Shown here: one piece after another, positions 7,882-15,977 of the stretch
Position numbering within the stretch: position 1 is the first letter of the stretch
Layout: the number at the start of each line of letters is the position of its first letter
IMG/VR virus record: IMGVR_UViG_3300033143_004977
Span: 1 to 59,757 of that record
Reading direction: 5' to 3' (one strand)
DNA: 59,757 nucleotides
DNA from: a virus
Notes under the pieces: model-generated
Seen by the model: the letters and a program-made list of their open reading frames with translations, nothing else
What the model was told of the DNA's origin: nothing
Database searches by the model: none
Program-made: the position numbers and the translations under genes

Positions 7882-8427
7882 ATGGACGAATACGAAAAAG
7901 TTAAACGTTTGTTAGATTGTATTTATTACGATTATTGCAATGAACGATACGCTGAAGCAATTCTTCAACTTGAAGAAGTGTGCAAAATTTTTATTCATAA
8001 ATATAATAAGAAAGGGGAAAACGCGACAATGACAAAAATAATTAGTTCAAAAATGAAAGAGAGCGCAATTGGTTATTATATAATTGCTAACGATCTATTG
8101 AACAATCCTATCCAATTGTATATTACTTCAATTGAACAAAAAGAAAGTATGTATAATGATGGTAAAGGAAAATTAAAGAATTTTATTTATTTTAAAGACA
8201 TAAATGGAAACGAAAAGTTAGCAACTGTCGGATTACAATCACCATTATTTAAAGAATTAACTAAGATAGATCCTGACCAGGGTGATTTGCTTGAAATTTG
8301 GACAGAAAGAGTAGAAAATAGTGATTTTTTAGATTGGAAAGTCAAAATCATTACGAAAGTTGAAGAAATTGATAGTGACACACCACAACAAAAAACAGGA
8401 TTGACTATTGATAATATTCCATTTTAG
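7882..8427 (+). CDS. possible OB-fold protein with SSB-like tail
   Basis: The 181-residue ORF has a helical N-terminal part (1-45) and then a beta-rich central part (about 70-160) compatible with an OB fold. It ends in TIDNIPF, which resembles the acidic-hydrophobic tip (DDDIPF) that bacterial SSB uses to bind partners. A second start at 8029 (MTKIISS) has a GAAAGGGG sequence upstream and could make a shorter product of 132 residues. A bona fide SSB candidate lies at 15978, so this one may be a second ssDNA-binding or accessory protein. The tail is seen; the fold is inferred. Confidence 0.5.
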   Translation: MDEYEKVKRLLDCIYYDYCNERYAEAILQLEEVCKIFIHKYNKKGENATMTKIISSKMKESAIGYYIIANDLLNNPIQLYITSIEQKESMYNDGKGKLKNFIYFKDINGNEKLATVGLQSPLFKELTKIDPDQGDLLEIWTERVENSDFLDWKVKIITKVEEIDSDTPQQKTGLTIDNIPF

Positions 8428-8438
8428 ATGGTTAAACA

Positions 8439-8467
8439 TTTACAAAGTTAAAAAAGTATAGTACAAT
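8439..8467 (+). promoter_or_regulatory. phage promoter (TTTACA-17-TACAAT)
   Basis: TTTACA at 8439-8444 and TACAAT at 8462-8467 are 17 bases apart. The start codon of the next gene lies only seven bases downstream of the -10 box, so its mRNA would be leaderless or nearly so. Confidence 0.65.
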
Positions 8468-8473
8468 ATAACT

Positions 8474-8668
8474 ATGGTCGATAAACGAAAAAATAAAAAA
8501 ACGAAGGAAGAAATTGAAAAATTAAATGAATGGCGAAAAGATAAAGAAAAAGTAGCTCTAGCCAACAAAAGAATGGCAAAATCAAAAGTGTTGTATCATC
8601 TTAAAAATCTTGAAAAACGAAATAAACTACCACCTAAATCTAAACCGCATATAATAATTATAGAATAG
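8474..8668 (+). CDS. small very basic protein
   Basis: The 64-residue product is Lys/Glu-rich and helical with a long basic stretch in its first half. It ends with a hydrophobic IIIIE tail. Its promoter leaves almost no leader. It may bind nucleic acid, but no family is recognised. Confidence 0.6.
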   Translation: MVDKRKNKKTKEEIEKLNEWRKDKEKVALANKRMAKSKVLYHLKNLEKRNKLPPKSKPHIIIIE

Positions 8669-8793
8669 TAATAAATTAATTCATTCATAATAATCAAGTG
8701 AATATTCTAAAAATTTATTTTGCCAGGGCAGTTGTCGCATTAGCGAAATGTTGAAGCAGGAATTACAATTTATTTTTTAATTTTGTAAATCAA
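8669..8793 (+). other. 125-base noncoding stretch with weak structure
   Basis: No gene fits here. The clearest local feature is a small hairpin, TCGC-ATTA-GCGA near 8738-8749, inside a more GC-rich stretch (about 8722-8764) flanked by A/T tracts. AAAATT and AATTTT arms further out could close it. This could be another small RNA, but the pairing is much weaker than in the neighbouring elements. Confidence 0.3.
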
Positions 8794-9012
8794 ATGGAAA
8801 AAGAACTTATGTCTGCCAGAGATGTCTGGTTGAGTAAAAAAATTCATTGGATCACAACTTACAAAATTGTGCTAAAATACATCAGTGAAGACTATGCTGA
8901 CATATTGAAGCCGATTATAAAAGGTCATAAATCAGGAAAACGTTATTTTGTGAAACGAGAAAATCTTGATAAGTTTATTGCAATGTTTGAAGCAAATGAA
9001 CTTGATAAATAG
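8794..9012 (+). CDS. excisionase-like helix-turn-helix protein
   Basis: The 72-residue protein begins with a helix-turn-helix-like segment (LMSARDVWLSKKI) and ends with KSGKRYFVKRENLDKFI. That pattern is characteristic of the wing and last helix of excisionase/MerR-type small DNA-binding proteins. It probably binds DNA as a regulator. No integrase is present in the window, so true excisionase function is not supported. Confidence 0.6.
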   Translation: MEKELMSARDVWLSKKIHWITTYKIVLKYISEDYADILKPIIKGHKSGKRYFVKRENLDKFIAMFEANELDK

Positions 9013-9014
9013 CC

Positions 9015-9111
9015 AGGAGAGGCCCAAAAATTCTCAAGAGGTGGTTTATATCAACTTTGCAGTTTAAAGCCCTCTCCTTTTACGAAAAGATGGTAGAAAC
9101 CACCTTTTGAG
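9015..9111 (+). ncRNA. H-type pseudoknot RNA 1
   Basis: Two long helices interlock. Helix A pairs AGGAGAGG (9015-9022) with CCTCTCCT (9071-9078). Helix B pairs the 15 bases at 9033-9047 (CTCAAGAGGTGGTTT) with 9097-9111 (AAACCACCTTTTGAG), with a single G-U. The order A, B, A', B' defines a pseudoknot. A further pairing, ATCAACT (9050-9056) with AGTTGAT (9110-9116), would compete with helix B. The element starts three bases after the stop of the HTH gene. No coding frame is evident. Function unknown. Confidence 0.65.
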
Positions 9112-9152
9112 TTGATTTTGTTTGATAGAATTGTCGATAATTTTGTGAAATG

Positions 9153-9181
9153 TGTACAAAGTTAAAAATATGTGTTAATAT
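9153..9181 (+). promoter_or_regulatory. phage promoter in front of pseudoknot RNA 2
   Basis: TGTACA at 9153-9158 and TAATAT at 9176-9181 are 17 bases apart with TGT before the -10. Transcription would begin around 9187-9189, at the 5' arm of the second pseudoknot. Confidence 0.65.
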
Positions 9182-9186
9182 ATAAA

Positions 9187-9300
9187 CATGCAAGAAAATA
9201 AAGTATCACGATTAAAAACTTGTATACTTAATCCTGGTGGAACTAATGGTTTTACCAGAAGTGAGGTCGTGATACACCTTATTTTCCCACCAGGATTAAA
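9187..9300 (+). ncRNA. H-type pseudoknot RNA 2
   Basis: Helix A combines GAAAATAA (9194-9201) with TTATTTTC (9279-9286) and GTATCACGA (9203-9211) with TCGTGATAC (9267-9275), 17 bp with a small internal loop. Helix B is 13 perfect pairs, TTAATCCTGGTGG (9228-9240) with CCACCAGGATTAA (9287-9299). The 3' strands of A and B abut with no linker, allowing coaxial stacking. CTGGT (9234-9238) and ACCAG (9254-9258) could form an alternative hairpin. A promoter sits directly upstream and no ORF is present. The chance of 30 complementary pairs in this order is low. Confidence 0.75.
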
Positions 9301-9331
9301 TATATAAGTTTTTTAATTATTAATTGATATT

Positions 9332-10288
9332 ATGAGATATACTATTGTTATCAATCAATTTGCAATAGAACATCATAAATTGGGATTAACTATTGAAGAA
9401 GTTGTTATTCTTGATTATTTATATTGGTTATGTAAAAGTGATAATATTAAATTAATTCGATTAAATGTTGATGATTTAGTATATACGTGGTTTGATTATA
9501 ATTATTTTTTAAAACAAAATCCATTAATACATTGGAAATCAAAAGGATGTCTCACTACAAGATTATATAAATTAGAAAAAGAAGGTTTTATTAAAACAAA
9601 AATATCAGGTGATTATAGTAATCGGAAATATGTTACAACTTTGTCAAAAATAGAATTAATATACGGCAACGAACATAATAAAAAAGTGAATGAAAAAATA
9701 ATAGAAAACGAAAAATGTGAATGGTGTAATAATACAATACTGCCATTAGTAAATCATCATTTTCCTATATCATCTGCTCGACATGGTACAAAAACAGTTA
9801 AAATTTGTACAGCGTGTCATACAATATATCATAATACTGATACAACATTAACTGCAGAACAACGAAAACAATATACTGTTTCTAAAGTTAAACAGATGTT
9901 GTTTCCACCTATTCATCTAGATGAATCTATTATAATAGATAATAATAATAACAATAAGAATAATAATACTATTAATATATCTAAGACTTTACCACATAAT
10001 TCCATCTATAAATTATATCTGGAAAAAATAAATTCAAAAGCTAGACTAACTCCAGGTTCTATAAAGAAAATACAAACCAGACTTAAAGAATATTCTCCAG
10101 AAGATTTAAAAAAAGCTATTGTGAATTTTTCCAGAGATACGTGGTGGATGAAGAATAACGCGCATCGCGGAGTTGCCTGGTTTTTTCACACAGAAGACAG
10201 AATTGATCAATTTTTAAATCTTAAAGAATGTTCAAAAAAAACGAAATATTCTGAATACGACGAAGGGACTATTACTCTTAACGATTAA
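9332..10288 (+). CDS. replication initiator-like protein with internal HNH-type zinc motif
   Basis: The 318-residue protein has a winged-helix-like N-terminus (about 1-110), typical of phage replisome organisers. A compact zinc/HNH-like segment follows (about 130-165: CEWC, NHHFPI, CTACH). An Asn-rich linker (about 200-215) leads to a C-terminal helical domain (about 220-300) resembling the helicase-loader-interacting part of such proteins. It is followed five bases later by a DnaC-like loader and then a primase-helicase, so it likely starts replication. The HNH-like segment inside an initiator is unusual and may be a zinc-binding spacer rather than a nuclease. Confidence 0.6.
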   Translation: MRYTIVINQFAIEHHKLGLTIEEVVILDYLYWLCKSDNIKLIRLNVDDLVYTWFDYNYFLKQNPLIHWKSKGCLTTRLYKLEKEGFIKTKISGDYSNRKYVTTLSKIELIYGNEHNKKVNEKIIENEKCEWCNNTILPLVNHHFPISSARHGTKTVKICTACHTIYHNTDTTLTAEQRKQYTVSKVKQMLFPPIHLDESIIIDNNNNNKNNNTINISKTLPHNSIYKLYLEKINSKARLTPGSIKKIQTRLKEYSPEDLKKAIVNFSRDTWWMKNNAHRGVAWFFHTEDRIDQFLNLKECSKKTKYSEYDEGTITLND

Positions 10289-10292
10289 ATAT

Positions 10293-10895
10293 ATGAAAAA
10301 TGAATTTGATCCTGATATTAGAAAACTGATTGAAGAAAGAATACCTGCTAGATTCGCTCATGCAAAAATATCTGAAATTAATAAACAGATCTATGATTAT
10401 TTGCTTCAAAAAAGATTTACTAAACCACATTGCAAAGGGTTGTTCTTATATGGCAAAGTTGGAGCAGGAAAAACATACACTGTTTGTGCATTAGCAAAAC
10501 AGTTGTTAGCAAATGATTATGATGTTCGTATTTTCAATTTACCCGGATTATTAAATATCATTCGAAGCAGTTTTAAAAAAGAAAATACATATGATGAGCA
10601 ACACGAACAAACGACAACTGCTTTTGTCCATGATATGAAAGATATTGAAAAACTAATCAATTTAGAAATTTTAATCATTGATGACATTGGTAAAGAAAAA
10701 CCATCTGCATGGGTTGCAGAAATTCTTTATTATTTGATTAATACTCGTTATGAGAAAATGCTAACTACTATTTTTACAAGCAATTTAAAGTTATCTGAAC
10801 TTGCTGAAAAAATAGAAGACTCTAGTCTAGTATCAAGAATAAAAGAATCGTGTGAAATATATCATATTAACACTAACGATAAAAGAATACAATGA
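10293..10895 (+). CDS. DnaC-like helicase loader (AAA+ ATPase)
   Basis: The 200-residue protein has a Walker A (YGKVGAGKTYT, about residues 51-61) and a Walker B (ILIIDDIGKEKPS), followed by a sensor 1 motif (TIFTSNLK). This is the DnaC/IstB-type AAA+ arrangement. The family loads the replicative helicase onto DNA, here probably the primase-helicase at 11285. It starts five bases after the initiator stop and overlaps the next gene by four bases. Confidence 0.85.
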   Translation: MKNEFDPDIRKLIEERIPARFAHAKISEINKQIYDYLLQKRFTKPHCKGLFLYGKVGAGKTYTVCALAKQLLANDYDVRIFNLPGLLNIIRSSFKKENTYDEQHEQTTTAFVHDMKDIEKLINLEILIIDDIGKEKPSAWVAEILYYLINTRYEKMLTTIFTSNLKLSELAEKIEDSSLVSRIKESCEIYHINTNDKRIQ

Positions 10896-11266
10896 TATAC
10901 AAACTTAAACAACTAAAATGGTCATTACAACGTCTTATCCGTGGATATGGTGATGATGACCTATGGGGATTTAGTTACTTCGTAACAATGAAATTGAGAA
11001 AACCCTTTAAAGCATTTGTTAGATACCAGAAAAAACACGGTATGGGATGTCCACCTGAATTGTTTGATAGAAAGAATGAGAACGAATGTCATAAATGGAT
11101 TACTATTCTAGAAAAAATAGAACTCGCGTTTGATCTGGATTATGAAGATTGCATAGGTTCTGATAAGTATTTCAAAAAATCTATAGATCAACGTTTAAAA
11201 GATTCAAAAAAAATAAAAGAAGGATTCGAATTGTTTGGAAAGTACTATATGTCTTTTTGGGATTGA
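10892..11266 (+). CDS. conserved phage protein of unknown function
   Basis: The 124-residue protein has an N-terminal basic helix followed by RGYGDDDLWGFSYF, a signature I associate with widespread small phage proteins of unknown role. The rest is helical with aromatic residues. The gene overlaps the loader stop (ATGA) and lies immediately before the primase-helicase, so a replication-linked role is possible. Confidence 0.6.
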   Translation: MIYKLKQLKWSLQRLIRGYGDDDLWGFSYFVTMKLRKPFKAFVRYQKKHGMGCPPELFDRKNENECHKWITILEKIELAFDLDYEDCIGSDKYFKKSIDQRLKDSKKIKEGFELFGKYYMSFWD

Positions 11267-11284
11267 TATATTTAAATACAAAAA

Positions 11285-13003
11285 ATGCCAACAAATGATG
11301 TCAAATATTATTTAGATCGCCAGGGCTGGGAATATCACACTACTGGAGATCAATATTGTGTAAAAATATGTCCATTGTGTGGAGATAATCGGTATAAATT
11401 TTATATCAATTCAAAAAATGGACTTAATGATTGTAAAATATGTGGATGGACGGGAAACTTATACCAGTTGCAAGCGAAGCTTGGTGGTCTTAATGATATT
11501 ACTTCAGTAACTGAAATGATTTCAAAAAAATTCAAACCATTGAATAATGCTCTCGTTGAAAAATGTATTGAAGATTTAAAAAATGATCCTAATGCATTAA
11601 ACTATTTAAAAGAAAGGGGATTTACAGATGAAATTATCACTCATTTTAAATTAGGAGTTGAAAATACTTGGATAACAATTCCTCATTATCAAGATGAAAA
11701 ATTATGGAATATCAAAAAAAGAAATTATATTGAGAAAGAATTTATTAGAATAGCTGGACAACCAACTATTCTTTTTAATATCGATAACATCAGAACAGAT
11801 AAACCAACGATAGTACTTGTTGAAAGTGAAACAGATACTATTGCTGCATATCAATTAGGCATAAAAAATGTTATTGGATTAACAGCAGGCGCAGAAACGT
11901 TTGCTCCAAAATGGATTCCGTTTTTCAGACAATTCAAAAAAGTGTTTGTCTGTCTGAATTCTGACATGGTTGGTCAAAAAGGAGCTTATCGTTTAGCAGA
12001 AAAAATCGGATTTGATAAATGCAGGAATGTTATTCTGCCAACAAATGATGTTAATGATTATTTGCAAGAATATACTTCTGATGATTTTTTAAACGAACTT
12101 AGCAAAGCTAAACAATTTAGTTTAAAAAGCATAACATCAATGTCTGATTATATTGATGAAATCGATATGTGGCTTGATGACGATGGAATGTTAAATGGAT
12201 TGACATTACCGTTTCCCCAGTTAAATACATTTCTTTCAGGATTGAAAAAAGAAGATCTTATTATTATTTCAGGTCCAACAGGTATTGGTAAAACAACATT
12301 TAATTTGAATATTCTATATGATCTTCTCAAAAACGATCATAGATGTCTTGGTTTTTTTCTGGAAGGGAAGTTAATGTATTATATTATGAGAATGATGTCA
12401 ATGCATACACGACTGGAATTAGATAATATGCGAAAAGATGAAGACAAATGGATGAACGTCAAAGAAGAGTTTGCAGAAATGCCTATGTTTTTTTATTCAG
12501 GTAGTCAGTCAGATTTGAATTTTCATAAGTTACGAGATTTAATGTCTGTTGCTGTTAAGTTATATGACATAGAATACGTGATGATTGATAATCTCCAGAG
12601 ATTGATTAAAAGTTCGGGTGACGTCGTTAATGAAACAAGTGCAGCTGTTGCAGAATTAAAAAGTTTAGCAACCGATTTAAAAATACCTATTGTTTTAATT
12701 AGCCACGTTCGAAAAACTGAAAGAGGCGTCAAAAGAGTGACAATGAATGATGTTAAATCAAGTTCAACTATTTCTCAAGATAGTGATATTTTTCTAATGT
12801 TATGGGATAATAAAAAACCTAGTGATGAAGAAAGTGATATTATTTTAACAATTGAAAAAAACAGAATGGGTGAAGGAGGAAAAGATATTGAAATGATTTT
12901 TGAAAAAAAGATTGCAATATTTCGAGAAAAAATAGAAGAAGTCGACAAGAAGAAAAAATCTAAAGTAGTTAGTAAAAAATTAAAAGTAATACTCGAAGAT
13001 TAG
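11285..13003 (+). CDS. bifunctional primase-helicase (T7 gp4-like)
   Basis: The 572-residue protein has an N-terminal zinc ribbon (CPLC at about 30 and CKIC at about 56). A TOPRIM-type primase core follows (VLVESETDTIAA around 178, with a later Asp motif LNSDMVG). The C-terminal DnaB-type helicase has a Walker A GPTGIGKTTF and a Walker B MIDNLQ. It would unwind the fork and synthesise primers. It follows the initiator and loader genes in the same direction and completes the replication start module. Confidence 0.9.
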   Translation: MPTNDVKYYLDRQGWEYHTTGDQYCVKICPLCGDNRYKFYINSKNGLNDCKICGWTGNLYQLQAKLGGLNDITSVTEMISKKFKPLNNALVEKCIEDLKNDPNALNYLKERGFTDEIITHFKLGVENTWITIPHYQDEKLWNIKKRNYIEKEFIRIAGQPTILFNIDNIRTDKPTIVLVESETDTIAAYQLGIKNVIGLTAGAETFAPKWIPFFRQFKKVFVCLNSDMVGQKGAYRLAEKIGFDKCRNVILPTNDVNDYLQEYTSDDFLNELSKAKQFSLKSITSMSDYIDEIDMWLDDDGMLNGLTLPFPQLNTFLSGLKKEDLIIISGPTGIGKTTFNLNILYDLLKNDHRCLGFFLEGKLMYYIMRMMSMHTRLELDNMRKDEDKWMNVKEEFAEMPMFFYSGSQSDLNFHKLRDLMSVAVKLYDIEYVMIDNLQRLIKSSGDVVNETSAAVAELKSLATDLKIPIVLISHVRKTERGVKRVTMNDVKSSSTISQDSDIFLMLWDNKKPSDEESDIILTIEKNRMGEGGKDIEMIFEKKIAIFREKIEEVDKKKKSKVVSKKLKVILED

Positions 13004-13010
13004 TTGCCTA

Positions 13011-13039
13011 TTTACAAATATTTAAAAGTATGGTATAAT
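13011..13039 (+). promoter_or_regulatory. phage promoter in front of tnpB
   Basis: TTTACA (13011-13016), 17 bases, TATAAT (13034-13039), with TGG before the -10 box. It matches the promoters at 28449 and 37585 almost base for base over the whole spacer. It lies eight bases after the primase-helicase stop and drives the TnpB gene. Confidence 0.8.
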
Positions 13040-13061
13040 ATAGATACAGTTAATAAACTAT

Positions 13062-14119
13062 ATGAAAAGAACAATTAAATTTACGTTAAAATCAACGAAT
13101 ACGAATAAACTTAAGAAACTTGCGGGATTGAGAAAAGAATATGTTAATGCAGTAAATTTTTATATTAAACGACTTGTTATACAAAAAAAGTATATCTTGT
13201 CAGATCAAGAAGTTAAACAATTCGAATCAAAATTGTCTTATGGTTTTAAACAATGTGCTTATAGACAAGCAGAAAAAATCTGGAAAACTTGGAGAAGAAC
13301 TTATAAAAAGAATTCTAATATACCAAAATTTAAAGGAAGTATAATTTTAGATCAGAGATTCGTAACATTTGACAAAAGTAAAAATAGTTTTGATTATTGG
13401 ATAAAAATATCCACTTTAGAAAAAGGCAAACGTGTTAGCATTCCTTTAAATAGTTATGAATATGCTAATGAATATTTTAAGAGTTGGAAATTAGTTAATG
13501 GATGTAGATTGAAAAAGATTAACAATAATTGGACATTGTATTTAACTTTTGAAAAAGAAACACCTGTTTTAAAGAAAGACGGAAAGAAATTGGGATTGAT
13601 ATTGGAATAAAAAAATTAATGACTACTTCTAATAGAAGATATTATGGCAAAAAAATTGAAAATTTATTGGATAAAATTCAAAGAAAACAACAAAGTTCGA
13701 AAACATTTGATAGAGCATTGAAAGAACGAAATGAATATATCAATCGAGTCGTTAAAGAATTACCATACAATCGATTAAAAACAATTGTTATTGAAGACAT
13801 AAAAGATCTTTTTAGAATTTCTAAAAAGAAAAGAAAATTACGAAAAATACAAAGATCAAAATATCAACGATGGGTTTATGCTTATCTATTTGAAAGAATA
13901 AAACAACTGACAGAAGCAACTGGCGTCCATGTTGTGTCAGTCAATCCAGCTTACACTTCACAAAAGTGTAGTGAGTGTGAGTTTATCCACAAGTTAAATA
14001 GGAAAGGTGAGAACTTCTTTTGTAGGAATTGTGGCTACAAATCAGATGCTGATTTTAATGCATCTAAGAATATTCTTCAATCTTATTTAACGCAGGAGCT
14101 TATTCTTCCCTGCAAGTAA
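13062..14119 (+). pseudogene. tnpB: TnpB-type RNA-guided nuclease, interrupted by a -1 frameshift
   Basis: Two adjacent frames together make one IS200/IS605-type TnpB. The first (13062-13610) is the N-terminal recognition part. The second contains the RuvC nuclease: Glu of RuvC-II (IVIEDIKDL), a CxxC-x-CxxC zinc finger (CSECEF and CRNCGY) and the RuvC-III Asp (DADFNAS). RuvC-I (GIDIGIKK) appears intact if one base is re-read near 13593, where A AAG AAA occurs, a possible -1 slippery site. All catalytic residues therefore survive. No TnpA transposase is nearby. It may be a decaying element, a frameshifted but working gene, or a sequencing slip. Confidence 0.8.
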
Positions 14120-14122
14120 AAA

Positions 14123-14142
14123 AAATTACTTTTTTGTAATTT
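14123..14142 (+). terminator. hairpin after tnpB
   Basis: AAATTAC (14123-14129) pairs with GTAATTT (14136-14142) around a T6 loop, four bases after the tnpB stop. It resembles a weak terminator, or part of a guide-RNA scaffold, which in TnpB elements overlaps the 3' end of the gene. Confidence 0.4.
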
Positions 14143-14161
14143 AAAGATTGTCAACACAATG

Positions 14162-14210
14162 GAAAGCATATTAAAATAGGAAAACTCGTACCTTAATTAT
14201 TATGCTTTTC
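14162..14210 (+). ncRNA. hairpin element downstream of tnpB (omega-RNA/right-end candidate)
   Basis: GAAAGCATA (14162-14170) pairs with TATGCTTTTC (14201-14210) with one bulged T. An inner TTAA...AGG / CCTTAA pairing closes a loop. It sits about 40 bases after tnpB, where IS200/IS605-type elements encode the omega RNA and right end. It could equally be a leader of the gene at 14237. No repeat matching it is seen elsewhere in the window. Confidence 0.35.
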
Positions 14211-14236
14211 AATTTTTATCACAATTAACATTATAT

Positions 14237-14917
14237 ATGACAAAAAACAAATTATTAATTGATGCTACATTTCTTGATAAATCTGGTAAAAAAAGAAATG
14301 TCAAAGATATTATCACTGAAGAAGAATGTTGGTTTTTACGAAGAGAAAACAAATTTATTTTAAAGCACAATGCAATTAAAAAAATAGCAGTTATTGCAGG
14401 CATAAGTAAAAACTATGATGTTGTCGAATCACCGAATATTGTTCCAACATACCAGAATGAATTAGAGCATATTGTTAGAGTTACTATACATTGCTTAGCA
14501 AAAAAAGGTAAAGGATGTGTTCATTCAAATGAAAACACATTAACAGTAACAGGTGAAGCAAATAGAATAAGTGTACCAAATAGAGGACGTGAATATTTAC
14601 GAAAAATGTCAGAAAAAAGAGCATTCGATATTGCTGTACTTGAACATTTAGATTTATACTCTGCTATTTTTTCAGAAGAAGAAGCCGAGAAATTCACGGA
14701 AAAAAAAGAACCTGCAATAATGCCAGGTACGAAAGCATTTGAAGATATTGTAACCGAGATAAACTTAATTCTTAATGCAAAGGATATAATTGCATTACGA
14801 AAAGTAGCCAAAACAATAAAAGAAAATGTAAAGAAAGAAAAATATTCTGAAGTACAAATAATATATTTACGAGAGTTATATCAGAAGGCGTATGGCCAGA
14901 AGAAAACTAATTTTTAA
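14237..14917 (+). CDS. putative ssDNA-annealing (Rad52/Erf-like) recombination protein
   Basis: The 226-residue protein contains the pattern GREYLRKMSEKRAFDIAVL followed by an LDLYSAIFSEEEAE segment. I associate this with phage Rad52/Sak-type or related annealing proteins. It is followed four bases later by a RecB-type nuclease, and annealing protein plus exonuclease is a common phage recombination pair. The first 60 residues are basic. The family is not certain from sequence alone. Confidence 0.5.
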   Translation: MTKNKLLIDATFLDKSGKKRNVKDIITEEECWFLRRENKFILKHNAIKKIAVIAGISKNYDVVESPNIVPTYQNELEHIVRVTIHCLAKKGKGCVHSNENTLTVTGEANRISVPNRGREYLRKMSEKRAFDIAVLEHLDLYSAIFSEEEAEKFTEKKEPAIMPGTKAFEDIVTEINLILNAKDIIALRKVAKTIKENVKKEKYSEVQIIYLRELYQKAYGQKKTNF

Positions 14918-14920
14918 TAT

Positions 14921-15700
14921 ATGCAAAAACAATTATTAGAAAAATTCAGTCCGAGTATGATTCTTGACTATATGTCATGTCCTCGTTCGTTCTATTATAA
15001 TTATATAGCTCGTATTAAACTCCCGCAAAAACAAATTCATTTATTATTCGGCACATCAGTTCATGCTGCTGTTGAAAATATTTACGATAAAATAGATCCG
15101 TATGGTATTTTTGAAATGACATTCGATATTAATCGATTAGAAGAAAGTGAAAAACATATGCATGCAGAATATGTTGAATTAGGAAAAGAAATGATTAAAA
15201 ATTACGCTGCAGAACATGATACATTAAATAACTTATACAACTTAAATAATGGTAAATCTGAATTATACATAAAACGAAAGTTAACGAATCCTCTCACAGG
15301 TAAAGAAACACCAATACCAATGTCTGGCAGAATAGATCGAATGACAAATGATGGTATTATTGTAGAATATAAAACATCAAAAAACGCATGGAATCCAAAA
15401 GAAACAAAATTCAAAATTCAGACTCTTATGTATAATCTCTGGTATTATTCAGAATATCACGAAATGCCTAAGGAAACACTATATATTATTCTTTTAAAAA
15501 AATACAAAACAGATCGAAAAAACGATAAAGTTATTCAAGTATTATCAAATCATTCTACAATAAATGACATTGCAAGCATGTTTGATGAGATAGAATTAAC
15601 GTTAGAAAAAATAAATCGTAGAGAATTCCCCTTGCCCGATGGCTTTCATCCGCAATGGTGCTCCTGTAGAAAAATGAAAGAAGCTTTAAATTTTCAATAA
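14921..15700 (+). CDS. RecB/Cas4-type PD-(D/E)XK nuclease
   Basis: The 259-residue protein opens with SPSMILDYMSCPRSFYYNY, the entry motif of RecB-family nucleases, then GTSVHAAVE. The active site is visible as GRIDRM followed by IIVEYKTS, giving the D, E and K residues, and a Q-x-x-x-Y motif follows. A C-terminal WCSC could join the first Cys in an iron-sulfur or zinc site, as in Cas4-like enzymes. It probably processes DNA ends with the adjacent annealing protein. Confidence 0.8.
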   Translation: MQKQLLEKFSPSMILDYMSCPRSFYYNYIARIKLPQKQIHLLFGTSVHAAVENIYDKIDPYGIFEMTFDINRLEESEKHMHAEYVELGKEMIKNYAAEHDTLNNLYNLNNGKSELYIKRKLTNPLTGKETPIPMSGRIDRMTNDGIIVEYKTSKNAWNPKETKFKIQTLMYNLWYYSEYHEMPKETLYIILLKKYKTDRKNDKVIQVLSNHSTINDIASMFDEIELTLEKINRREFPLPDGFHPQWCSCRKMKEALNFQ

Positions 15701-15736
15701 AGGTCGACATTAATTAATCAACTAATAACAACCAAC

Positions 15737-15928
15737 ATGACTAAAAAGAAAACTACTTCTAAAAAAAGTACTCAAGTGGTATCTTCTGTTAAAGATCTAT
15801 TCAATGGTAATCATGTGACAGCTTGGCAAGATGATGACACAGTATATCTCAGCATCCATTGGACAACTGTAGCATTTCCTAAAGAAGATTGGAAAGAAAT
15901 CAAAAAAGAATTAAAGAAAGTCAAATAA
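15737..15928 (+). CDS. small basic protein of unknown function
   Basis: A 63-residue ORF with a Lys/Ser/Thr-rich N-terminus and a short beta-type domain (VYLSIHWTTVAFP). It lies between the RecB-type nuclease and the SSB. The sequence AAGATCGACAATTAATAA-like text downstream recurs near 15700. No family recognised. Confidence 0.55.
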   Translation: MTKKKTTSKKSTQVVSSVKDLFNGNHVTAWQDDDTVYLSIHWTTVAFPKEDWKEIKKELKKVK

Positions 15929-15977
15929 TTCAAAAAGATCGACAATTAATAATTAAAAAAAAGAAAGGAACAAACAT

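Noticed and set aside
8794-9012. Excisionase with a lysogeny module
   Set aside because: The HTH-wing pattern is present, but there is no integrase, repressor pair or attachment site in the window.
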